A DNA stretch of 36,477 nucleotides from Bacteroidota bacterium (GTDB taxonomy: Bacteria > Bacteroidota > Bacteroidia > J057): the NCBI GenBank assembly GCA_013298365.1, contig JAAFHL010000006.1:1-36477 (forward strand), in the 5' to 3' direction. A program made the position numbers and the translations under genes. The notes under the pieces are model-generated. The model did not search any database, was not told the DNA's origin, and saw only the letters and a program-made list of their open reading frames with translations. Numbering within the stretch: position 1 is the stretch's first letter; every line of letters starts with the position of its first letter. Of the stretch, positions 15,878-24,327 are shown piece after piece.

Positions 15878-18298
15878 TTAAAAATGAACCGAATAACTTA
15901 CCGAAGGAATCCACATCATAAAACTATATTCTTTCAGCTTGGAAACCCATTGAAAATCGCCGGGCTTAACAGGCGTATAACCTCGGTCTAAATATAAATA
16001 GTAGGGATTTCTTCTGCCATATAGATTGTAAATACCATACGCCCATGTTCGCTCCGATTTGAGTTTTTTCTTGGTCGTTTGATAGGAAATGTCTAATTTA
16101 TGAAAAGGACGTAAGGTGAAATTATTTCGCCCTGCACCATAACCTGCTACATATCCTGCTTGATAGTTCGGTCCATAAAATAGAAAATTGTCATAACTTC
16201 CTGCATAGAAATTCAGTGAGCTTGGCACATTGTAGATTTCGGTGGGCAAAGTCGTTTTGTAGCCCGAAACAAAGACCCATGTGAGGGAAATATTGCGGGT
16301 AGGCTTGCCCAATTCTCTCGAAACATAGACAGAAACATTGTGTCTGCGGTCGTAGCGAAAAGGATAGGTTTTGCCGTCATTGATGTCGGCAAAGGTGCGT
16401 TGATTCCATGCCAAAGTATAACTAAACCAGCCATTCCATTTGCCTTCGGGCTTGTGTGCAAAAAATTCAAGTCCATAAGCAAGTCCTCTGCCCGAACTTA
16501 TTTTGTCTTGCCAATTATCGGCACTTGGCGCAGCCGTTGCCGCATCTTTATAGTCTATGACATTGTGCAGGGTTTTGTAGTAGCCTTCCAAAGACAAATA
16601 CCAAGATTTTGCAATATCTTTATAAACACCTAATACATATTGATGCGAATAGGCGGTAGGCACTTTTTCGGTAGCAGGCACCCACACATCATTTGGCAAG
16701 CCGATGCCATTGCTAGAAAGTAGATGCAAATATTGATAAATAAGCGAATATGAGCCTTTTATCGAAAAATTATCAGAAAGTAAATACCTAATATTGTAAC
16801 GAGGCTGTACCGAAAAACGGTTTATGCCTTCGCTTGTCCAATATTCTGCCCGCAAACCGCCACTCATTGCGAGTTTTGCCGAAACATTGTACTCATCTTG
16901 CACATAAAAAGCGTGTGTGTAACTCCGAAATGTCTCTCTTTGATAAGTACTATCTAACACAATAGAGTCGTTTCCTTCTAAAGCGGTGAAACTATATGCA
17001 GGTAAAAAACGCTTATAGGTTTCTTCCATGCCTATTTTGATGCTGTGTTTGGGGCTTGGAAAATAGGAAAGCGATTGTTTGCCAATATAATCTGCCACAT
17101 TTGCCAAAAAATCTATGCTTCCACCTGAAACAAACCTATTTCTGTTCAAATTTCTTGCCTCAAAATGTGTATTATAATTGTATTGTGTATAACCCGCTAT
17201 TACATTCGCAAAAAGCTTATGATTTATCATACGTTGATAGCGGATAGAACCTGTAATATTGCCCCATGTCAAACGATTGCTACCCTTAGAGGTAAGCGTA
17301 TCACTTATTTTTGAGGTAACATTTGTGGCAAATTTGTCATTTCCCATATAAAAACTCACATATATACGGTCTTTGGGCGAAAGTATGACATTTGTTTTGA
17401 CGATAGCATCATAAAAATTGTAGCCTACTGAACCTATGCCGCCTTCTTGCAAAAAACGTATTCTCGTTGCAGGGCGAATAAAGGCATCTATAAATGACCT
17501 TCGGACAGAAATAAAACAAGAAATTTTGTCTTTGAGAATAGGTCCTTCTACGGAAATGCCTGACGAAACAAAGCCGATATGTGCATGTTTTTGCCACGAT
17601 TTCATGTTGCCTTCTTTGGTTTGCAAGTTGATAACAGAAGAAAGTCGCCCACCATATTCGGGGGCAAAACCGCCTTTGATAAGTTCTACACTTTTGATGG
17701 CATCGGGTGAAAACAAGGAAAAGAAACCAAATAAATGCGTTACATTATAAACAGGCATTTCGTCTAATAACACAAGATTTTGGTCGGGACTGCCGCCTCT
17801 CACATACAAACCTGCTGTGCCTTCTTGTCCAAACTGTACCCCTGGCAGCAGTTGTAAGGCTTTCATCACATCGGGTTCGCCTAATACAGAAGGCATTTTT
17901 TGGATTTGCTGAATGGGAATTCTGATGCTACTTGTGCCTGTGTATTGCGCATTTCGGGTGGCATTATCCACAATTTTTACGGTATCTGTATGGCTATTTT
18001 CCAACGCCAATGAAACGGGCAACTGTATATTTTGCTGCAAATCTATGGCGTAGTATTTTGTGGCATAGCCAATGCTTGCAAAGGACAATACATGCTTACC
18101 TTTGGACAAAGACAAGCTATAAAAGCCGTAGTCATTTGACAAAATGCCTGCTTTTGTCAAGGTGTCAGAAATGGCTACATAGCTTAGGGTTTCGCCTGAT
18201 AATGAATCGCTTATGCTGCCCGAAATAGTAGCTTGATTTTGGGAAAATAATGCCCCAAAATAGCAGGATAGCAAGAAAATAAAAATGTGTTTTTGCAT
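15878..18298 (-). CDS. TonB-dependent receptor with N-terminal carboxypeptidase-regulatory-like domain
   Basis: Signal peptide, ATISGSISDSLSGETLSYVAISD, plug domain (LLPGVQFGQEGTAGLYVRGGSPDQNLVLLDEMPVYN), beta-barrel. Confidence 0.93.
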   Translation of the reverse strand: MQKHIFIFLLSCYFGALFSQNQATISGSISDSLSGETLSYVAISDTLTKAGILSNDYGFYSLSLSKGKHVLSFASIGYATKYYAIDLQQNIQLPVSLALENSHTDTVKIVDNATRNAQYTGTSSIRIPIQQIQKMPSVLGEPDVMKALQLLPGVQFGQEGTAGLYVRGGSPDQNLVLLDEMPVYNVTHLFGFFSLFSPDAIKSVELIKGGFAPEYGGRLSSVINLQTKEGNMKSWQKHAHIGFVSSGISVEGPILKDKISCFISVRRSFIDAFIRPATRIRFLQEGGIGSVGYNFYDAIVKTNVILSPKDRIYVSFYMGNDKFATNVTSKISDTLTSKGSNRLTWGNITGSIRYQRMINHKLFANVIAGYTQYNYNTHFEARNLNRNRFVSGGSIDFLANVADYIGKQSLSYFPSPKHSIKIGMEETYKRFLPAYSFTALEGNDSIVLDSTYQRETFRSYTHAFYVQDEYNVSAKLAMSGGLRAEYWTSEGINRFSVQPRYNIRYLLSDNFSIKGSYSLIYQYLHLLSSNGIGLPNDVWVPATEKVPTAYSHQYVLGVYKDIAKSWYLSLEGYYKTLHNVIDYKDAATAAPSADNWQDKISSGRGLAYGLEFFAHKPEGKWNGWFSYTLAWNQRTFADINDGKTYPFRYDRRHNVSVYVSRELGKPTRNISLTWVFVSGYKTTLPTEIYNVPSSLNFYAGSYDNFLFYGPNYQAGYVAGYGAGRNNFTLRPFHKLDISYQTTKKKLKSERTWAYGIYNLYGRRNPYYLYLDRGYTPVKPGDFQWVSKLKEYSFMMWIPSVSYSVHF

Positions 18299-18311
18299 AT
18301 TTTTGAAGAGA

Positions 18312-18361
18312 GCCGTTTCAAGGGTCTGCGACCGCTTGAAAGGCTGTAGAATTTATTTTTA
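18312..18361. repeat. Unit 1 of 50-bp exact direct repeat
   Basis: gccgtttcaagggtctgcgaccgcttgaaaggctgtagaatttattttta. Confidence 0.9.
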
Positions 18362-18374
18362 GTATTTTGCAACT

Positions 18375-18424
18375 GCCGTTTCAAGGGTCTGCGACCGCTT
18401 GAAAGGCTGTAGAATTTATTTTTA
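18375..18424. repeat. Unit 2 of 50-bp exact direct repeat
   Basis: Identical to 18312-18361; a diverged inverted third copy follows (acgaacggtcgcagaccttcgtaacggttgc). Confidence 0.9.
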
Positions 18425-18475
18425 AGGTTTTACAACCTTACGAACGGTCGCAGACCTTCGTAACGGTTGCTAAGC

Positions 18476-19414
18476 CTAATACTCAATTTCGCCTTTAAAT
18501 ATCAACACCTGTTTTACCGTATATCCTGCAAAAATCCCTCTGCCGCCTTTCACATTGCTATAAACATTGGAATATATGGCAAAGGGGTCTGTGAAATTCT
18601 TTGCTTGTATATAATAGGACGAAATGAAGCGATACATTTCGGGGCTTACATTTTGGAAATCTGCGTAGTATTCTATATAGTTGTGACGAAAAGGAGGGTT
18701 ATTACAAACACTCTTCATATCATATTTAGTTCCATCATTGTCATACATAGATAATGAATAAGATTTGCCCTCTATTTTTTCATCATTAAAAAGAATATAC
18801 CAAATTTTCTTACTAATAGGGTCTATAATAGGGTCATTTCCTGCGACAAAATTACGGCGGCGGTCAGGATATAGCCAATTTATATTGCTACAACTATCAT
18901 AATAATAAAACGACAAATAATAAAAATTCCCTTCTCCTTTGGGTTCTATAAAATCTATATGCAAAGGATATACAGAATATACGCCAATAAACGGGTCTGT
19001 GGTCGGAATCGCATTATTCCAATCTACTCCCGCCCCTGTTACATGTACCACACTATCAGGCACATAGCTTTCTGCGGCTGCGGGAGGATAGCCTTCTGCA
19101 CTTACTTGTATCTTATATTTTTTGCCTTGTTTAGGCTTTTCATTCAAGGTATAATTTCCTTTTCCAATATGCTGCAATTTTCCGATAGAAACACCTTCTT
19201 CCCATATTTCCACTGTCGCAGCCTCAAAACCTGGCAAAACAGGGGTAGGATTATCTACCTTGTCGGGTACGCTTACTTGCACTCTCCATATAGAATCGGG
19301 ACAAAAAAAGCTGTTGATTATCAGGATTTTGTTGGCTTCAGGCAAAGCAATTTCGGTTACTTGCGTGCAAGAAAGTAAGAAGAGGAGAAAGATATAGAAA
19401 ATATGTTTTTGCAT
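18476..19414 (-). CDS. DUF4249-family lipoprotein
   Basis: Lipobox FLLSC after MQKHIFYIFLLF; ITEIALPEANKILIINSFFCPDSIWRVQVS-type beginning typical of DUF4249 next to TonB receptors. Confidence 0.8.
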   Translation of the reverse strand: MQKHIFYIFLLFLLSCTQVTEIALPEANKILIINSFFCPDSIWRVQVSVPDKVDNPTPVLPGFEAATVEIWEEGVSIGKLQHIGKGNYTLNEKPKQGKKYKIQVSAEGYPPAAAESYVPDSVVHVTGAGVDWNNAIPTTDPFIGVYSVYPLHIDFIEPKGEGNFYYLSFYYYDSCSNINWLYPDRRRNFVAGNDPIIDPISKKIWYILFNDEKIEGKSYSLSMYDNDGTKYDMKSVCNNPPFRHNYIEYYADFQNVSPEMYRFISSYYIQAKNFTDPFAIYSNVYSNVKGGRGIFAGYTVKQVLIFKGEIEY

Positions 19415-19429
19415 GTTGAGACTAAGATG

Positions 19430-19457
19430 CGTCAAACGGAGTTGAATCCGTTTGACG
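19430..19457. repeat. Perfect 11-bp inverted repeat between the lipoprotein and DUF4249 genes
   Basis: cgtcaaacgga-gttgaa-tccgtttgacg. Confidence 0.85.
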
Positions 19458-19481
19458 ATTTGTGTTTTTACAATGATAAAA

Positions 19482-20531
19482 TTAATACAGTTGTTTAGCT
19501 CCACCAGACATCCAACCGTTACAGGTTGTTATCGCATTTACCGTAGCATCTATACATATTTCTTGCCAAGTCTGTGGTCCTAATGGAAACACAGGCAAAG
19601 AAGTAGCCCCTGAAAAATTGCTACAAACAATAAATGTTGCATTATTATTTACCGTACTTTTGGTAGTGAAAGGAATGGTATAGTTAAAAAGTGCAGGCGA
19701 AGCAGGACCACTTTCCATAGAACCCGAAAAACTGGTAGTAAGTGTAGTGGAAAAACCATACCATATTCCAAATGCGCCACGTTTGTAACTATTCATAGAA
19801 ATAGATAACTCATCAAATATAGGTTGCCCTGTACCGAAACTTGGCGCAGCTTGAAAGTTACCACATGAGGCTTTTAACTTGAAATCATGATTAGGGGTAT
19901 TACCTATTTTACAATCAACCCACTCCCTATTAGGGGTAATAGACGTAAAACCTGCACTCCCATAGAAAGCCCCTACATTGACATTAAGCGGCGTTTTACA
20001 AGTCGTAGCCGCTATTTTATTCGTAGCATTATCAGTAGTCGAAAGCATATCTTTGCTCCCTTTTGTGTAGTTTTGCATCACATTTCCGATTTTTACCATT
20101 CCTTTTACATTGCAAATATATGAAAGTAATGGATAAGTACAATTTTCTTCAAAAGTGCCATCATCTTCCATGATAATATAAGGGTGTTTTGCCCGCAATT
20201 CGGGGATTGTCATGCCATAGCCTTTTTCAGCAGAAGCCTCCGAATAGCGGCTAAATGCTTGATACGCACTTTGTAAAGAGCTAAAGCCCAATGATTTTTC
20301 CAAAGTTGTTCTATCTTCATTTGGCATATCGTGTAGATGATGCATAAAGACAAGCATATCCTTTTCGGTTTCAAACACAAGGTAGTCATTTTCTACATGA
20401 GGCATTTTCATTTCAGCCTCACTCACAGCATTAATGGGTTGTGTAACAGCAGGTTTTACAGCTACCCGATTGCAGCCTACTGCCAAAAGCAATACGCACA
20501 TAAAAGCAAAAGAAAAACGAATTAGTTTCAT
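19482..20531 (-). CDS. Uncharacterised lipoprotein
   Basis: Lipobox LLAVGC after MKLIRFSFAFMCV; no recognised enzymatic motif; start chosen at MKLIRF. Confidence 0.65.
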   Translation of the reverse strand: MKLIRFSFAFMCVLLLAVGCNRVAVKPAVTQPINAVSEAEMKMPHVENDYLVFETEKDMLVFMHHLHDMPNEDRTTLEKSLGFSSLQSAYQAFSRYSEASAEKGYGMTIPELRAKHPYIIMEDDGTFEENCTYPLLSYICNVKGMVKIGNVMQNYTKGSKDMLSTTDNATNKIAATTCKTPLNVNVGAFYGSAGFTSITPNREWVDCKIGNTPNHDFKLKASCGNFQAAPSFGTGQPIFDELSISMNSYKRGAFGIWYGFSTTLTTSFSGSMESGPASPALFNYTIPFTTKSTVNNNATFIVCSNFSGATSLPVFPLGPQTWQEICIDATVNAITTCNGWMSGGAKQLY

Positions 20532-20703
20532 ACGTTTAAATGTAAAAATAAAAAATGAAGAAAACAAAAACATCTCCAACGTTTACGCGCGATAGGGCTG
20601 GGTGTTTTATATTTTGGCTATCTCATCTTTTGTGTTAAAAATGAGATGAATATTTAATGTTAGTAAATAGTGGCTTGTGTAGTTGTGTTACTACTTGTTT
20701 CGA

Positions 20704-20734
20704 CAAAGGTATAGGGCTAATATGGATTTTACAA
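20704..20734 (-). promoter_or_regulatory. Predicted promoter of the uncharacterised lipoprotein gene
   Basis: Minus strand TTG-N20-TACCTTTG. Confidence 0.6.
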
Positions 20735-20740
20735 ATTTTA

Positions 20741-20749
20741 CCCCCCCCC
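20741..20749. repeat. Homopolymeric C9 (G9 on the minus strand) tract, 6 bp upstream of the predicted -33 element
   Basis: acaaattttaccccccccca. Confidence 0.85.
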
Positions 20750-20928
20750 ATATTCATGTAGTTTTGTGTAATGATATTTGTGTTCTTATAACATTTCTAT
20801 TTGTGTAAAAAAAACGGTTCATTTCGTGATAAAAAATAGGGGAAAAGCGTTCTTCATTGTTATACATTAAATACATAATGGCTACGATTTGGAAAATCGC
20901 AGTTATAAAAGACTATTCACAATTTAGC

Positions 20929-20956
20929 TAAAAAGAAAATTAAATCTCATTTTTTT
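20929..20956 (+). repeat. Copy B of 28-bp exact direct repeat, overlapping the 3' end of the MarR-like gene
   Basis: taaaaagaaaattaaatctcattttttt, same as 14901-14928. Confidence 0.85.
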
Positions 20957-21602
20957 CTAAATTTTGCGTAATTTCTTCCCAATTTTTTTCCTTATTTTGG
21001 CGATACATCTGTGTATGTGTGCCATTCAATTTGGAAAGAATCGCCAAAAGACTCGTTTTTTCCGAAGTAGAAAGCATATCAAAAGACATGTTTCCTACTT
21101 GTGCCATGTTTTGAAGGGCAAGCCAAATCATTTTGTTGCCTTCGGCGGTCAAACAAATGCGTTTTGTTCTTTTATCTTTTTCATCGGTCATTTCTTCTAC
21201 TAAACCCGCTTTGCACAGGCGGCGCAGCATTTCTACCCCTGTTGTCATTTCGGTCAGTGTCATTGCCATCAATTCGCTTTTTGAGGGTTTACCCAATTCT
21301 TTTATGCCCATCAATAATCCAAATTCTTCGGCAGAATGAATTGCCAAGTTTTCAAAGGCTTTTTTGGTGTAAAATCGGGCAAAACGTCCCATTCTGCCCA
21401 ATAATGCGCCAATTTGCCCATTCATTGTCCATTTATTTTCAGGTATCTGTGTCTCAAAATTTTCCATTTCTTCTCCAAAATGACGACTTTTGCCTGTTTT
21501 CTGTACAAGCCATGCCGCAAACTCGTGCATACTTTCGGTCTGCATTTCCGTTTCAAATTGTTCAAAATGCTGAATAAGCTGCGAAATCTGTTTATATTTC
21601 AT
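20940..21602 (-). CDS. MarR-like winged-helix transcriptional regulator
   Basis: TEMTTGVEMLRRLCKAGLVEEMTDEKDKRTKRICLTAEGNKM winged-helix/wing motif; start at MKYKQIS. Confidence 0.85.
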   Translation of the reverse strand: MKYKQISQLIQHFEQFETEMQTESMHEFAAWLVQKTGKSRHFGEEMENFETQIPENKWTMNGQIGALLGRMGRFARFYTKKAFENLAIHSAEEFGLLMGIKELGKPSKSELMAMTLTEMTTGVEMLRRLCKAGLVEEMTDEKDKRTKRICLTAEGNKMIWLALQNMAQVGNMSFDMLSTSEKTSLLAILSKLNGTHTQMYRQNKEKNWEEITQNLEKNEI

Positions 21603-21711
21603 GTATAAAGGCGGTTTATGAAAATCAATAGAACAAAAATGTAGTTTTCTGTACAGAACCGTAACAAATAGATAGCTTTTTTGTTTCAATTAAAAATCAA
21701 TCATTATTTAT

Positions 21712-22401
21712 ATGCGAACAATAGCCGAAGTACAAGCTGCAAATAAAATCTATAAAAGTGGTGATACGCAAATTACTGCATTAGATACGACCACTTTGGA
21801 GATAAAAACAGGCGAATTAATGCTGATTATTGGTCCTTCGGGCTCAGGAAAAACGACTTTATTATCATTGTTGGGCTGTGTTATTTATCCCACATCAGGT
21901 AAGATTATTATCAATGGCATAGATACAAATACCCTTAATGCTAGTAAGATGGCACGCTTGCGTTTGGAAAATATTGGTTTTGTGTTTCAATCTTTCAACC
22001 TTATTGCCCCTTTGACGGCAATCGAGAATGTTATGTTTCCGCTTAAACTTTTGGGGGTAGGGAATAGTGAAGCAAACAAAAGGGCATTGGCGGCGTTAGA
22101 ACGTGTGAGCATGGCGGACAAACGCAAAAATCTTCCTCGTGAACTTTCGGGTGGGCAGCAGCAAAGGGTTTCGATTGCAAGGGCTTTGGTTACGAATCCA
22201 CCTATTTTGTTGTGTGATGAACCTACGGCTTCTTTGGACACAAAATCGGTAGGTGTTGTTATGGATGAACTTGTGCAACTTTCTAAGCAAGATAAAGCCG
22301 TTGTGATTGTAACCCATGATTATCGTTTGAAAGAATATGCGAACAAAACGGTGGAAGTAGAAAATGGGAAAGTGAGCATGAATGCTTCGTTTTTGCATTA
22401 A
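21712..22401 (+). CDS. ABC transporter ATP-binding protein, DevA/LolD/MacB-like
   Basis: GPSGSGKTTLL, LSGGQQQRVSIARAL, LLCDEPTASLD. Confidence 0.93.
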   Translation: MRTIAEVQAANKIYKSGDTQITALDTTTLEIKTGELMLIIGPSGSGKTTLLSLLGCVIYPTSGKIIINGIDTNTLNASKMARLRLENIGFVFQSFNLIAPLTAIENVMFPLKLLGVGNSEANKRALAALERVSMADKRKNLPRELSGGQQQRVSIARALVTNPPILLCDEPTASLDTKSVGVVMDELVQLSKQDKAVVIVTHDYRLKEYANKTVEVENGKVSMNASFLH

Positions 22402-22439
22402 ATAAATTGTTAGGCTAATATTCAAATTTTCCGTTCTAA

Positions 22440-23528
22440 ATGAAAAAATATATCTTATTTTCAATTTTTCCTTTTTTGCTGGCTTGTGGTGGCAGCGAAA
22501 AAGACAAAAAAGCAGTCGATGAATTGGCTCGCAAGGATAGTGTGATGGCGAAAACATACAATATTGACCCCGAAAAAGCGATTGGGATTGGGCGTATTGA
22601 GCCAGAAACAAAAATTATTAAATTATATGCCGATGTAAGCGGCATTGTAGAGGAACTTTATATCAAGGCGGGCGTTGATGTCAAAAAAGGGCAGCAAATT
22701 TTGGCTTTGACGCATTCTTTGGAAGATGCGAAAACGGATAAAGTGCGTGCGCAAATTGCTGCGCAAGAGGTGCAGGTAAAATCGCAGCAAACACAAGTTG
22801 ATGCGCAAATGGTTCAAATTCAAACGCAGCAAACGCAAGTAGAAAATTTTGAGAAAGACATCGCAAAGGCAAGACTTGCCGTTCAGTTTGCACAGAAAAA
22901 TTTTGATAGAATTACCAAGGTATTTAAAGAAGGCGCAGACACACGCCAAAACTATGAAAATGCTGAAAATCAAGTGCAAACGGCACAGGCAGAGGTAGAA
23001 CGTTTGTTGGCACAGCAAAGTAATTTGCGTGCGCAAATCAACAATTTGAAGGCACAACAAGAAACTTTGCGTGCGCAAAAGAGCAATGCAAGTTCAAAAG
23101 TAGGTGAATTCAAAGCAGATGAAAGTTATGCACGTGTGGAGCGCGGCAAAAGAGATATGTATGCTTTTACTGATGGTAAAATGCTTTCTGTAGATATTAC
23201 GGTAGGCTCGTATATCAGCCCACAAGTGCCGATTGGCGACTTTGCACCTGCATCTCCTACAAATGTGGTAGCAGAAATAGATGAGCTTTTTGCAACAAAA
23301 GTGCAGGTAGGGCAATCCGCAGAGATTCGTTTGCAGGGAGCTACAGATGTTTTAGCTACGGGAAAAGTGATAGAAGTTGCGCCTTATTTGCGCCAAAAAT
23401 CACTGTTTTCAGATGAAATCGGCAAATTAGAAGATCGTAGAGTGAGAGAAGTGCGGGTGCGCTTAGACAATCCGCCTGCAAGTCTTTTGTATGGCACAAG
23501 GGTAGATTGTATCATAAAATTGAAATGA
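22440..23528 (+). CDS. HlyD/DevB-type efflux adaptor (membrane fusion lipoprotein)
   Basis: Lipobox FPFLLACG; biotinyl-lipoyl half motifs, long Q-rich coiled coil, DVTVGSYISPQVPIGDFA-like C-terminal segment. Confidence 0.88.
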   Translation: MKKYILFSIFPFLLACGGSEKDKKAVDELARKDSVMAKTYNIDPEKAIGIGRIEPETKIIKLYADVSGIVEELYIKAGVDVKKGQQILALTHSLEDAKTDKVRAQIAAQEVQVKSQQTQVDAQMVQIQTQQTQVENFEKDIAKARLAVQFAQKNFDRITKVFKEGADTRQNYENAENQVQTAQAEVERLLAQQSNLRAQINNLKAQQETLRAQKSNASSKVGEFKADESYARVERGKRDMYAFTDGKMLSVDITVGSYISPQVPIGDFAPASPTNVVAEIDELFATKVQVGQSAEIRLQGATDVLATGKVIEVAPYLRQKSLFSDEIGKLEDRRVREVRVRLDNPPASLLYGTRVDCIIKLK

Positions 23529-23636
23529 ATAAATAATTAATTATTTGTTTGCTTTTCATAAAAAAGTCCTAAATTCGCAGCATATTTTTTCAATTACATT
23601 GATTTTTAACTTTATACAAAATATTTTTTCAGTATT

Positions 23637-24011
23637 ATGGAATATCCAAGTGATTTACTTTATACAAAAGACCATGAGTGGGTACGCATTGATGGCGATA
23701 TGGCAACCGTTGGCATTAGTGCTTTTGCGGCTGGCGAATTAGGCGACATCGTATATATAGATATTACTACATTGGGCGAGGAGTTAGAGGAACACGCAAT
23801 CTTTGGCTCAATTGAAGCGGTAAAAACGGTTTCTGATTTATTTATGCCTGTGTCAGGTATGATTAAAGAGGTGAATAGTGCAATCTCTGATAATCCAGAA
23901 GTAGTGAATACTGACCCATATGGCAAAGGCTGGATGGTAAAAGTGGCAATAAGTGGTACTACCGATGGCTTGATGAATGTTGATGAGTATCGCAAAATGA
24001 TAGGTTTGTAA
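23637..24011 (+). CDS. gcvH: Glycine cleavage system H protein
   Basis: YTKDHEWVRIDGD, GDIVYIDI, GSIEAVKTVSDLFMPVSG lipoyl-lysine motif. Confidence 0.97.
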   Translation: MEYPSDLLYTKDHEWVRIDGDMATVGISAFAAGELGDIVYIDITTLGEELEEHAIFGSIEAVKTVSDLFMPVSGMIKEVNSAISDNPEVVNTDPYGKGWMVKVAISGTTDGLMNVDEYRKMIGL

Positions 24012-24048
24012 TTGCCGTCTCATAATTAAAAAACAGGAAACTATTTAG

Positions 24049-24070
24049 CAGTAGCTTACTGTTTTTTTTT
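24049..24070 (+). terminator. Intrinsic terminator downstream of gcvH
   Basis: cagta-gct-tactg followed by nine T residues; an AAACAG/CTGTTT outer pairing is also possible. Confidence 0.7.
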
Positions 24071-24071
24071 C

Positions 24072-24287
24072 AATATTATATCGGATATTTTTGTCCGTTT
24101 ATAATATTATCGGCTTGTCTATTGCCATACAAGGCGATATGCCCCCGCTGATTAGTTCTATTTATCGGTAGAAATATGTACAAACACTCATATTTTATCC
24201 ATTTTTCGTGCTTGCACGAAAAAATAGGGTTGGATATGGGGGCAATTATATTCTTTCTACCGATATTTTGTCGCTATGCGACAAGCC
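24072..24287. other. Highly self-complementary intergenic region (candidate structured RNA or palindromic mobile element)
   Basis: At least five stems, including aatattata/tataatatt with internal cgga/tccg, tatcggtagaaa/tttctaccgata, tttttcgtgc/gcacgaaaaa, tgccccc/gggggca, ggcttgtc/gacaagcc. Confidence 0.6.
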
Positions 24288-24327
24288 ACTACACAATCCG
24301 TTAGCATTAGTGATTTTTAATTTATCC

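Noticed and set aside
18312-18470. Possible CRISPR-like array
   Set aside because: Only two exact direct units with a 13-bp interval and one inverted relative; no cas genes, no regular spacers.
20880-20910. Small hairpin ctacgatttggaaaatcgcag as marR terminator
   Set aside because: Stem has a mismatch and no U-tract follows on the minus strand; not enough support.
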